Positions 56,178 to 64,000 of a DNA stretch of 64,000 bases are shown piece by piece. Below the pieces are notes generated by a model. It was not told the origin of the DNA. It did not search any database and saw nothing but the letters and a program-made list of their open reading frames with translations. The stretch lies in assembly GCF_001047675.1 (NCBI RefSeq), contig NZ_CP011975.1, positions 3,450,073 through 3,514,072 of the forward strand, in the 5' to 3' direction. This stretch comes from Yersinia aleksiciae. GTDB taxonomy: Bacteria > Pseudomonadota > Gammaproteobacteria > Enterobacterales > Enterobacteriaceae. Positions within the stretch are counted from its first letter, which is position 1, and each line of letters begins with the position of its first letter. The position numbers and the translations under genes are program-made.

Positions 56178-58835
56178 ATGAGCGACCTTGCCAGAGAAAT
56201 AACACCGGTCAACATCGAGGAAGAGCTGAAAAGCTCCTATCTGGATTATGCGATGTCCGTTATTGTCGGACGTGCTTTACCAGATGTCCGGGATGGACTG
56301 AAGCCGGTTCACCGTCGCGTACTGTTCGCGATGAATGTACTGGGCAATGACTGGAATAAACCATATAAAAAATCGGCCCGTGTAGTTGGGGACGTTATCG
56401 GTAAATATCACCCGCATGGTGACAGCGCGGTCTACGACACAATAGTGCGTATGGCCCAGCCGTTTTCACTGCGCTATATGCTGGTGGATGGGCAGGGTAA
56501 CTTCGGTTCCGTTGATGGCGACTCCGCCGCGGCGATGCGTTATACCGAAATCCGTATGTCTAAAATTGCTCACGAATTGTTAGCGGATTTAGAAAAAGAT
56601 ACCGTCGACTATGTGCCGAACTACGATGGCACCGAGCAAATTCCTGCTGTAATGCCAACGCGCATCCCTAACCTTTTGGTTAACGGTTCGTCAGGTATTG
56701 CCGTTGGGATGGCAACCAATATTCCGCCACATAACCTTTCTGAGGTTATTGATGGCTGTTTGGCCTATATCGAAGATGAAAACATCAGCATCGAAGGGCT
56801 GATGGAATATATTCCGGGGCCAGACTTCCCAACAGCCGCCATTATCAATGGTCGCCGTGGTATTGAAGAAGCTTATCGTACTGGCCGTGGCAAGGTGTAT
56901 ATCCGTGCTCGTGGTGAAGTAGAAGCTGACGCTAAAACTGGCCGTGAAACCATTATTATTCACGAGATCCCGTATCAGGTGAATAAGGCGCGGTTGATTG
57001 AAAAAATCGCCGAGCTGGTTAAAGAAAAACGAGTTGAAGGCATCAGTGCGTTGCGTGATGAGTCTGATAAAGACGGCATGCGTATCGTGATTGAAATCAA
57101 ACGTGATGCCGTCGGCGAAGTGGTACTCAACAACCTCTACTCGCTGACGCAATTGCAGGTGACTTTCGGTATCAATATGGTGGCTCTGTCTCAAGGACAG
57201 CCTAAATTGCTGAACCTGAAAGACATTCTGGTTGCCTTTGTGCGCCACCGCCGTGAAGTGGTCACGCGCCGGACCATTTTTGAGTTGCGTAAAGCCCGTG
57301 ACCGCGCACATATCCTGGAAGCGCTGGCCATTGCCTTGGCTAACATCGATCCGATTATCGAATTGATTCGTCGTGCGGCGACCCCTGCGGAAGCGAAAGC
57401 CGGCTTGATTGCCAGTCCGTGGGAGTTAGGTAACGTTGCTGCCATGCTGGAACGTGCCGGTGGTGATGCTGCCCGCCCTGAATGGCTGGAAGAAGAGTTC
57501 GGTATCCGTGACGGCAAATATTACCTCACCGAGCAACAAGCTCAGGCCATTTTGGATCTGCGTTTGCAGAAACTGACCGGTCTGGAGCACGAAAAACTGC
57601 TGGATGAGTATAAAGAGCTGCTGACCGCTATTGCTGAGCTGATCTTTATTCTGGATAACCCAGAGCGCCTGATGGAAGTGATCCGCGAAGAGTTGGTGGC
57701 GATTAAAGAGCAATATAACGATGCTCGTCGTACTGAAATCACGGCCAACACCTCTGATATCAACATCGAAGATCTGATTAATCAGGAAGATGTGGTTGTG
57801 ACGCTGTCCCATCAGGGCTACGTCAAATACCAACCGCTGACGGATTACGAAGCTCAGCGCCGTGGCGGTAAAGGTAAGTCAGCTGCGCGTATCAAAGAAG
57901 AAGACTTCATTGATCGCCTGTTGGTTGCCAATACCCACGACACTATTTTGTGCTTCTCTAGCCGTGGTCGTCTCTACTGGATGAAGGTCTATCAGTTGCC
58001 TGAGGCCAGCCGTGGGGCGCGTGGTCGTCCAATCGTCAACTTGTTGCCGCTTGAGCCGAATGAGCGTATTACCGCCATTCTGCCAGTGCGGGAATATGAA
58101 GAAGGCCGCCACATCTTCATGGCAACCGCTAGCGGTACTGTGAAAAAAACGGCCTTGACTGAGTTCAGCCGCCCACGCAGTGCCGGTATTATTGCCGTCA
58201 ATCTAAATGAAGGCGATGAGCTGATTGGTGTGGATCTGACCGATGGCAGCAATGAAGTTATGCTGTTCTCCGCATTAGGCAAAGTGGTTCGCTTCCCAGA
58301 AACGCAGGTCCGCTCGATGGGCCGTACTGCGACGGGTGTTCGTGGTATCAACCTCAATGGCGATGATCGGGTTATCTCCCTGATTATCCCGCGTGGTGAT
58401 GGTGAAATCCTGACTGTGACTGAAAATGGTTACGGTAAACGTACCGCAGTGGAAGAGTACCCAACCAAGTCCCGTGCGACTCAGGGGGTTATCTCCATTA
58501 AAGTCAGTGAACGTAATGGTAAGGTTGTCGGTGCCGTTCAGGTTGCACCAACCGATCAGATCATGATGATTACTGATGCCGGTACTTTGGTTCGTACCCG
58601 TGTTTCAGAAGTGAGCGTTGTGGGTCGTAACACCCAAGGCGTCACGCTGATCCGTACTGCTGAAGATGAGCATGTGGTCGGTCTGCAACGTGTCGCCGAA
58701 CCGGAAGAGGATGATGACATCCTTGATGGCGAGTCATTGGAAGGTGAAGAGGGCGGCGATGAAAACGCAGCACTGAACGCACCGGAAGACGATGCTGCAG
58801 CTGAAGACGATGATGTAGAAGACGAGAACGCATAA
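56178..58835 (+). CDS. gyrA: DNA gyrase subunit A
   Basis: GyrA is the DNA-breaking subunit of DNA gyrase, which introduces negative supercoils. The 885-residue protein carries the catalytic tyrosine Y122 ([10 protein letters not shown]). The quinolone-resistance region has S83 and D87 ([12 protein letters not shown]), the quinolone-susceptible residues in E. coli. The C-terminal pinwheel domain starts with the GyrA box AQRRGGKGK and ends in a long acidic tail ([20 protein letters not shown]). AGAGGGATAGCGGCTCA precedes the ATG. It ends with a strong terminator. Confidence 0.98.
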   Translation: MSDLAREITPVNIEEELKSSYLDYAMSVIVGRALPDVRDGLKPVHRRVLFAMNVLGNDWNKPYKKSARVVGDVIGKYHPHGDSAVYDTIVRMAQPFSLRYMLVDGQGNFGSVDGDSAAAMRYTEIRMSKIAHELLADLEKDTVDYVPNYDGTEQIPAVMPTRIPNLLVNGSSGIAVGMATNIPPHNLSEVIDGCLAYIEDENISIEGLMEYIPGPDFPTAAIINGRRGIEEAYRTGRGKVYIRARGEVEADAKTGRETIIIHEIPYQVNKARLIEKIAELVKEKRVEGISALRDESDKDGMRIVIEIKRDAVGEVVLNNLYSLTQLQVTFGINMVALSQGQPKLLNLKDILVAFVRHRREVVTRRTIFELRKARDRAHILEALAIALANIDPIIELIRRAATPAEAKAGLIASPWELGNVAAMLERAGGDAARPEWLEEEFGIRDGKYYLTEQQAQAILDLRLQKLTGLEHEKLLDEYKELLTAIAELIFILDNPERLMEVIREELVAIKEQYNDARRTEITANTSDINIEDLINQEDVVVTLSHQGYVKYQPLTDYEAQRRGGKGKSAARIKEEDFIDRLLVANTHDTILCFSSRGRLYWMKVYQLPEASRGARGRPIVNLLPLEPNERITAILPVREYEEGRHIFMATASGTVKKTALTEFSRPRSAGIIAVNLNEGDELIGVDLTDGSNEVMLFSALGKVVRFPETQVRSMGRTATGVRGINLNGDDRVISLIIPRGDGEILTVTENGYGKRTAVEEYPTKSRATQGVISIKVSERNGKVVGAVQVAPTDQIMMITDAGTLVRTRVSEVSVVGRNTQGVTLIRTAEDEHVVGLQRVAEPEEDDDILDGESLEGEEGGDENAALNAPEDDAAAEDDDVEDENA

Positions 58836-58914
58836 TGCGCTGATAAGTGCATCCGGGAGCTGTTAATGGCTCCCGTGAACTTATCAACCGCAGCGTCACT
58901 TGATGAAGACAAAG

Positions 58915-58938
58915 GCCAGCCTACGTGCTGGCTTTTTT
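58915..58938 (+). terminator. gyrA terminator
   Basis: GCCAGC (58915-58920) pairs with GCTGGC (58927-58932), then TTTTTT. A second stem, GGGAGC...GGCTCCC, lies upstream near 58855-58875. Together they end gyrA transcription before rcsC. Confidence 0.85.
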
Positions 58939-59006
58939 ATGTGTTATTGGTAGTGTATTCTGTCAACCACGTAGCCTCTCCGGCAATGCTTTAACCAGGT
59001 ATCAGA

Positions 59007-61877
59007 TTGAAATATCTTTCTTCATTTCGCACGACACTGAAAATTTCCCGCTACCTGTTTCGGGTATTGGCCGTCATGCTATGGTCACTCGGTGCGTTGT
59101 TGACGACGTTTTATATCCTGAACATTCTTAATGAGAAAAAGTCTGATATTCGGCAGGAATATAATACTAACTTTGAGCAGGCGCAGAGTTACATCCGGCA
59201 CTCCTCCGACATTATTCGCGATATCAAATATATGGCGGAGAATAGGTTAAATCACAATTCGGCGAGCAGCGATATTGCCGCTGGCTCATTCATTAGAAAC
59301 AAAACGACACCAAAATATTATCCGCTCAATTCAGATGCCGATTGCGCTGCGCTTAACACCTCTCGCCACTCCTCATTAAATTCGCTGAGTAACCTTATCC
59401 TGTATTGGAAAGAGAATTTCGCCGCCGCTTATGACCTTAACCGCATCTTCTTTATCGGTAACGACACATTGTGTATGGTGGATTTCGATATCCGCAACGC
59501 GCCAATGGATCAAGAAAATCTACTTAAGTCACTGAATGAACAGATTTTAAAATATCGTGATGCTAATGGTCAGGATAAAGATAGCGCGCTGTATTGGGTG
59601 GTTCCTGGCGTACGGCCAGAGATTGGGACGTTGTATGTGCTTAGCCCGTTGTATGTGGGTAACAAATTAGAAGCATTTGTCGGTACTGAGCAAACGATTC
59701 GTCTGGAGGATTTTATCTCATCTGGGCCACTGCCGATTGGCGTGACCTTGCTGGATCAGGACAATGAGCCGGTATTACGGCTGGCGACCGGGGAGCGTCA
59801 TGCTTCGATGCTGGATAACTATCCTGATTCCCCATCTTATTTCGGCTATATCGATGATTATAATAGTCTGATACTGAAAAAGAATTTGCTGCCATCGACC
59901 CTCAGCATTGCCTATTCCTTGCCCGTTAGAACGATAATCGAAACATTCAAGTTATTAATTTTTAATGCATTACTGCTGAATATACTCTCTGCGGTGGTGA
60001 TATTTACCCTAGCCTGGCTATTTGAACGAAAAATGTTCCACCCGGCTGAAGATAATGCTTTGAGACTGGAAGAGCATGAGCAGTTCAACCGCAAAATTGT
60101 GGCCTCTGCTCCGGTGGGGATCTCCATCCTGCGCATCAGTGATGGGACCAATATCCTCAGCAATGAATTAGCGCATAACTATATTAATTTGTTAACGAAC
60201 GAAGACCGTGAACGCATTACCCGCATTATTTGTGAGCAGCAGGCTAACTTCGTCGATGTGATGACCAGTAATAACAATAATCTGCAAATTAGCTTTGTTC
60301 ACTCCCGCTACCGTAACGAAGATGTGGCTATCTGCGTGCTGGTGGATGTCAGTTCGCGGGTGAAAATGGAAGAGTCACTGCAAGAGATGGCCGCAGCAGC
60401 AGAGCAGGCCAGCCAATCTAAATCGATGTTTTTGGCCACCGTCAGCCATGAGTTGCGCACCCCACTGTATGGGATTATTGGTAACCTCGATTTATTGCAA
60501 ACCAAAGAGCTCCCACAAGGTGTTGACCGCTTGGTGACGGCGATGAATAACTCCTCTGGCTTATTACTCAAAATTATCAGTGACATACTCGACTTTTCTA
60601 AAATCGAGTCTGAACAACTGAAAATTGAGCCAAGTGAATTTTCTACCGTTGAAGTGATCACACATATCTCCGCTAACTATCTACCGCTGGTGGTGAAAAA
60701 ACGGCTAGGTCTGTACTGCTTTATTGAACCGGATGTCCCGCGAGTGATGATGGGGGATCCTGTTCGCCTGCAACAGGTGATTTCTAACCTGTTGAATAAC
60801 GCTATTAAATTCACCGATACAGGCTGCATCATCTTGCAAGTGCGGGTGCGTGGCGACTATCTGGAGTTCCGAGTACGGGATACGGGGGTCGGCATTAATT
60901 CGCGCGAGATAAACCAGCTCTTTGATCCTTTCTTCCAGGTAGGCACTGGCGTGCAGCGCCATTTCCAGGGGACGGGTTTAGGTTTGGCTATCTGCGAGAA
61001 GTTGGTCAACTTGATGGACGGGGATGTCGAGGTGATCTCTGAGTTAGGGATGGGCAGTATTTTTGCTATCCGCATCCCACTGTATTTAGCCGAAAACAGC
61101 GATGAAGCCAATAATACCGTGTTGCCACAGAGCGATCGCTGGCAAGGGAAAACCCTGTGGCTGGATATTCGCAATGCGCGTCTGGAGCGCTATTTACTTG
61201 ATCTTCTGAGTCATTTTGGTGCCATAGTTCGGCGCTACAGCCTTGATCAGCCCTTGAACGATCAAGTGTTGATTTGTGATTATTTGCCACAAATCAGCGC
61301 GCCGCTATCGACTTGGATTCAACTCTCCATTGAGCATATCGGTTTGCCACAAGAGACTCGCCCAGGTTATTGGTTGCTGAGTACTTCTACGTTGCTAGAG
61401 ATTATCTCGCTACTGGATCGGTTATTGCTTGAGCCGCTGTCGGTGGCCAGCAATTCCCCCATACAGCTACCAGCGCCGAAAGCCAATCAGGATGATAATG
61501 CGGATATGCAAATTTTGGTTGTGGACGATCATCCGATTAATCGTCGGTTATTAGCCGATCAGCTCACCGCATTGGGTTATCAGGTGATGACAGCGAACGA
61601 TGGGCTGGACGCTCTGGCGGTGCTGAGTGCCAATAACGTCGATATCGTGCTCACTGACGTTAATATGCCGAACATGGATGGCTATCGTTTAACTCAGCGT
61701 TTACGGCAGTTGAATCATCACTTCCCAGTCATTGGCGTAACCGCGAATGCACTGGCTGAAAGCAAGCAGCGCTGTATTGAAGCGGGCATGGATAACTGTT
61801 TATCTAAGCCGGTAACATTGGATACATTGCGGCAGATGCTGCGTTATTACAGTGATAAAGTGCGACGCTCACGCTAA
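59007..61877 (+). CDS. rcsC: Hybrid sensor histidine kinase RcsC
   Basis: RcsC is the inner-membrane hybrid kinase of the Rcs envelope-stress phosphorelay, passing phosphate via RcsD to RcsB. The 956-residue protein has two membrane segments (near 20-45 and 315-335) around a periplasmic domain. It then has the kinase H-box FLATVSHELRTPLYG with H481, the ATPase motifs (NLLNNAIKFTDTG, GTGLGLAICEKL), and a C-terminal receiver with D884 (IVLTDVNMPNMDGY). A TTG start at 59007 is used because it gives the E. coli-like KYLSSFRTTLKISRYLFR and AGG at 58997-58999 is seven bases upstream. It is convergent with rcsB, as in other enterics. Confidence 0.95.
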   Translation: MKYLSSFRTTLKISRYLFRVLAVMLWSLGALLTTFYILNILNEKKSDIRQEYNTNFEQAQSYIRHSSDIIRDIKYMAENRLNHNSASSDIAAGSFIRNKTTPKYYPLNSDADCAALNTSRHSSLNSLSNLILYWKENFAAAYDLNRIFFIGNDTLCMVDFDIRNAPMDQENLLKSLNEQILKYRDANGQDKDSALYWVVPGVRPEIGTLYVLSPLYVGNKLEAFVGTEQTIRLEDFISSGPLPIGVTLLDQDNEPVLRLATGERHASMLDNYPDSPSYFGYIDDYNSLILKKNLLPSTLSIAYSLPVRTIIETFKLLIFNALLLNILSAVVIFTLAWLFERKMFHPAEDNALRLEEHEQFNRKIVASAPVGISILRISDGTNILSNELAHNYINLLTNEDRERITRIICEQQANFVDVMTSNNNNLQISFVHSRYRNEDVAICVLVDVSSRVKMEESLQEMAAAAEQASQSKSMFLATVSHELRTPLYGIIGNLDLLQTKELPQGVDRLVTAMNNSSGLLLKIISDILDFSKIESEQLKIEPSEFSTVEVITHISANYLPLVVKKRLGLYCFIEPDVPRVMMGDPVRLQQVISNLLNNAIKFTDTGCIILQVRVRGDYLEFRVRDTGVGINSREINQLFDPFFQVGTGVQRHFQGTGLGLAICEKLVNLMDGDVEVISELGMGSIFAIRIPLYLAENSDEANNTVLPQSDRWQGKTLWLDIRNARLERYLLDLLSHFGAIVRRYSLDQPLNDQVLICDYLPQISAPLSTWIQLSIEHIGLPQETRPGYWLLSTSTLLEIISLLDRLLLEPLSVASNSPIQLPAPKANQDDNADMQILVVDDHPINRRLLADQLTALGYQVMTANDGLDALAVLSANNVDIVLTDVNMPNMDGYRLTQRLRQLNHHFPVIGVTANALAESKQRCIEAGMDNCLSKPVTLDTLRQMLRYYSDKVRRSR

Positions 61878-61879
61878 CC

Positions 61880-61912
61880 CTGCGTCCTTGACGCTACCGC
61901 GGTGTTAGCGAG
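61880..61912 (+). repeat. Partial copy of the 124-bp intergenic repeat
   Basis: CCCTGCGTCCTTGACGCTAC followed by CGCGGTGTTAGC resembles the start of the units at 38101-38458 (CCTGCGTCCTTGGCGCCGC then AGGGGTGTTAGC). It lies directly after the rcsC stop. The palindromic remainder of the unit is missing. Confidence 0.6.
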
Positions 61913-62010
61913 CCGTTGTTGGTGTAGCGGCAAGGGATTTGGGTGATAAATACAGTAATAAAGAAGATTAATTAATCATCTGAATAGGTAGGCGAGGGGA
62001 GATATTATTA

Positions 62011-62039
62011 AACCCGGTGCTGCTGAGCAATACCGGGTT
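62011..62039. terminator. Bidirectional terminator between rcsC and rcsB
   Basis: AACCCGGT (62011-62018) and ACCGGGTT (62032-62039) form a perfect 8-bp stem with the loop GCTGCTGAGCAAT. It is flanked by A/T on both sides in the convergent rcsC/rcsB gap. Confidence 0.75.
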
Positions 62040-62048
62040 TGGAAACAG

Positions 62049-62705
62049 CTATTCTTCTTCTTTATTGACTTGGCTGATAGTGACGGAAGAAAGATAGTTT
62101 AACAGGGCGATATCATTATCTACGCCCAGTTTCAGCATCGCCGATTTCTTCTGGCTACTGATAGTTTTAATGCTGCGATTCAGTTTTCTGGCGATCTCGG
62201 TCACCAAGAAACCTTCAGCAAATAACCGTAAAACTTCGCTCTCTTTCGGTGACAAGCGCTTATCACCGTAACCATTGGCACTGATTTTTTCTAGCAATTT
62301 AGCCACACTTTCAGGGGTGAATTTTTTCCCTTTTTGTAATGCTGCCAATGCTTTAGGCAGGTCAGCTGGTGCGCCTTGCTTTAATACGATCCCGTCAATA
62401 TCCAGGTCCAAAACAGAACTGAGAATAGCCGGGTTATTATTCATCGTTAGAACAATTATGGCTAAGTCTGGGTAATGACGTTTTATATATTTTATCAGCG
62501 TGATGCCATCACCATACTTGTCTCCAGGCATAGAGAGATCAGTAATTAACACGTTGGCATCTAGTTTAGACAAATTGTTAATAAGCGATGTTGAATCTTC
62601 AAATTCCCCAACAACGTTTACCCATTCAATTTGTTCAAGTGATTTTCGGATGCCAAACAAAACAATTGGATGGTCATCAGCAATAATTACATTAAGGTTG
62701 TTCAT
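62049..62705 (-). CDS. rcsB: Response regulator RcsB
   Basis: RcsB is the DNA-binding output of the Rcs phosphorelay and controls capsule, motility and envelope genes. The 218-residue protein has a receiver domain with the phospho-acceptor aspartate in VLITDLSMPGDKYGDG (near D56). Its LuxR-type helix-turn-helix near the C-terminus is LSPKESEVLRLFAEGFLVTE then IARKLNRSIKTISSQK. It starts two bases downstream of the rcsD stop, so the two genes form one unit. Confidence 0.97.
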   Translation of the reverse strand: MNNLNVIIADDHPIVLFGIRKSLEQIEWVNVVGEFEDSTSLINNLSKLDANVLITDLSMPGDKYGDGITLIKYIKRHYPDLAIIVLTMNNNPAILSSVLDLDIDGIVLKQGAPADLPKALAALQKGKKFTPESVAKLLEKISANGYGDKRLSPKESEVLRLFAEGFLVTEIARKLNRSIKTISSQKKSAMLKLGVDNDIALLNYLSSVTISQVNKEEE

Positions 62706-62707
62706 GG

Positions 62708-64000
62708 TTATGGGTTACCTTGCTGCAACAGTCTGGTGACGAAAGAATCAATTTGACTGATGCTATTTTCGATCTTCAACCGATCGCCATCTGCGATATG
62801 CTGTTCTAATGTTTCACATAGCTGCTTGCCGAGTACCAAGTTCAACATAGCAAATACGCCTTTCAATCGATGTGCAGTCTGCGAAAGCGATATGAAATCA
62901 CGTTGCTGAAGTTCAGTATACAGTTTCTTCAGATCTATCGGTACTGTCTCAACGAATAAGGAATAATAGTCGCTGGTTTTTAGTTGTTGTTCATAGGTAC
63001 TTATATCATCTTCAGCAATAAATTCAGACTCTTCCGGTGATTCATCTGATAAGATCCGTTGTTCAATTAATAATAGTATTGCATCAATAACGGCGCTGCC
63101 TAAATTATAATTTACCCGGATATAATTATCCTGCAACTGCTGTAATCCCACCTCATCTGAAGTCAGTAATAAGGTAAAATTATCATACTGTTGTGGATTA
63201 TCAGTTAACGTGACGTCGTAATCCCGCCCCGGCAGGCGATCATCGGCAATAATGCAGTTTGCACCGAATGAACCCAATAAGGTGGTGATGATTGAACGTA
63301 CTTCTTCCGAGGTTATATCTAATAATGCCGTCACCCCATCTAATAATTTCTCTTGCTCTTCTTGTTGCCCATTCTCGATAGCCATAGTTAGGCGGATGGT
63401 ATAACGAGTACCTATATCGATTTTGCTGCGAATCTCTAATTGGCCGCTTAATTTCCTACATAATTGGTTACATAAAAAGAAGGTTAACCCCGAACCATGA
63501 TTGTATCTATCGACCAATGTTTGGCTGAGGAAAGGATAATTAAGATTACTGATCTCTTCATCAGATATACCAACACCGGTATCCGTTATCTGAATAATCA
63601 GCTGTTCTGGATGGTCCGGTTCGTGGTCTACATTGAGTGTGATTTTGCCGTAATCAGTGGTGATGATGGAATAATGCAGCAGCAGCGACAGTATTTTACG
63701 TAATACATTTTCATCACCCATGTAATTTTGATCAATATCGGCACGATAGTGATTAAAGAGCGTTAAACCTTTCTGATTAATGGCAGGCAGAATCTCCAAC
63801 AGCAGTGCATCAATTAATGCCGACAGCGAGAAACTGCGCTGCTCAGGCTGCCAATCTTGTGTTTCCAGGCGCGTGAGTAGGGTGATGTTCTCAATCAATT
63901 CAATAATTGCATCTGATTGTGCGATCAATTTGGTCGTCAGCGCTTGTTGTTGCTGTAAATCAGTGGTGTTCTGTAACTCATGGGCAATCTGATTGAGGAT
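62708..64000 (-). CDS. rcsD: Phosphotransferase RcsD, C-terminal part (5' partial)
   Basis: This is the C-terminal ~430 residues of RcsD, the intermediate of the Rcs phosphorelay. The frame stays open to the end of the window, so the N-terminal membrane part (the E. coli protein has about 890 residues) lies beyond. Visible are a kinase-like ATPase domain (ITDTGVGISDEEISNL), and near the C-terminus a phosphotransfer domain with the acceptor histidine in SQTAHRLKGVFAMLN. The extreme visible N-terminal residues ILNQIAHELQNTTDLQ resemble a degenerate H-box. It precedes rcsB by two bases on the same strand. Confidence 0.93.
   Translation of the reverse strand: MLNQIAHELQNTTDLQQQQALTTKLIAQSDAIIELIENITLLTRLETQDWQPEQRSFSLSALIDALLLEILPAINQKGLTLFNHYRADIDQNYMGDENVLRKILSLLLHYSIITTDYGKITLNVDHEPDHPEQLIIQITDTGVGISDEEISNLNYPFLSQTLVDRYNHGSGLTFFLCNQLCRKLSGQLEIRSKIDIGTRYTIRLTMAIENGQQEEQEKLLDGVTALLDITSEEVRSIITTLLGSFGANCIIADDRLPGRDYDVTLTDNPQQYDNFTLLLTSDEVGLQQLQDNYIRVNYNLGSAVIDAILLLIEQRILSDESPEESEFIAEDDISTYEQQLKTSDYYSLFVETVPIDLKKLYTELQQRDFISLSQTAHRLKGVFAMLNLVLGKQLCETLEQHIADGDRLKIENSISQIDSFVTRLLQQGNP

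Noticed and set aside
56691..57311. 206-codon open frame antisense to gyrA
   Set aside because: It lies wholly opposite a highly conserved gene and has no family features.

Overview
The window is a chromosomal segment from a Gram-negative gammaproteobacterium, almost certainly a Yersinia. The encoded proteins closely resemble Enterobacterales proteins (Nuo, Men, NrdAB, GyrA, RcsBCD). The gene order nuo / elaB / men / yfaZ / tyrP / cinA-like / nrdAB-yfaE / ubiG / gyrA / rcsCBD and the dispersed intergenic palindromes fit that genus. This is inferred from recalled family sequences; no database search was possible. No rRNA, tRNA, prophage, transposase or CRISPR array was recognised.

Layout. 1-13117: respiratory complex I operon from the 3' part of nuoCD through nuoN, closed by a strong terminator. 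13177-17062: a LysR regulator divergent from an MFS exporter, an AT-rich orphan gene and a DUF1097 membrane protein. 17180-25691: a sugar-acid island. It holds yhcH-like, gluconokinase and gluconate 5-dehydrogenase genes on the minus strand. On the plus strand are a LacI-type regulator, a 2-ketogluconate reductase-like dehydrogenase, an MFS anion transporter, a UPF0303 protein and edd. Together they could bring 2- and 5-ketogluconate in, reduce them to gluconate, phosphorylate it and dehydrate it to KDPG; eda is not in the window. Near-palindromic GntR-type operators and CRP sites lie in both control regions. 25863-34808: elaB, a RhiA-like gene and the menaquinone genes menF-menD-menH-menB-menC-menE.

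34791-35714 is an unusual repeat region: a 53-bp tandem repeat, a GC-rich noncoding core with hairpins, and about ten copies of a 29-bp repeat, linked by an inverted 13-mer that also occurs near 17.1 kb. It is followed by katA, yfaZ, a triple ~124-bp repeat, tyrP and a CinA-like gene.

41407-50015 is the most interesting part. Four tandem, translationally coupled paralogues encode exported proteins of about 255 residues with four conserved cysteines. They lie directly upstream of a single 1822-residue modular protein with EF-hand-like and RTX-like repeats, a cadherin-like segment, a subtilisin-like S8 protease, a P-domain and a second RTX region. Ecotin, a periplasmic serine-protease inhibitor, lies convergent just downstream. 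I suggest a secreted protease with an expanded family of protective or partner proteins; this is a hypothesis.

50927-64000 is conserved core: yfaE, nrdB, nrdA (with a DnaA box and an NrdR-like site upstream), ubiG, gyrA, rcsC, rcsB and the 3' part of rcsD, which runs out of the window.
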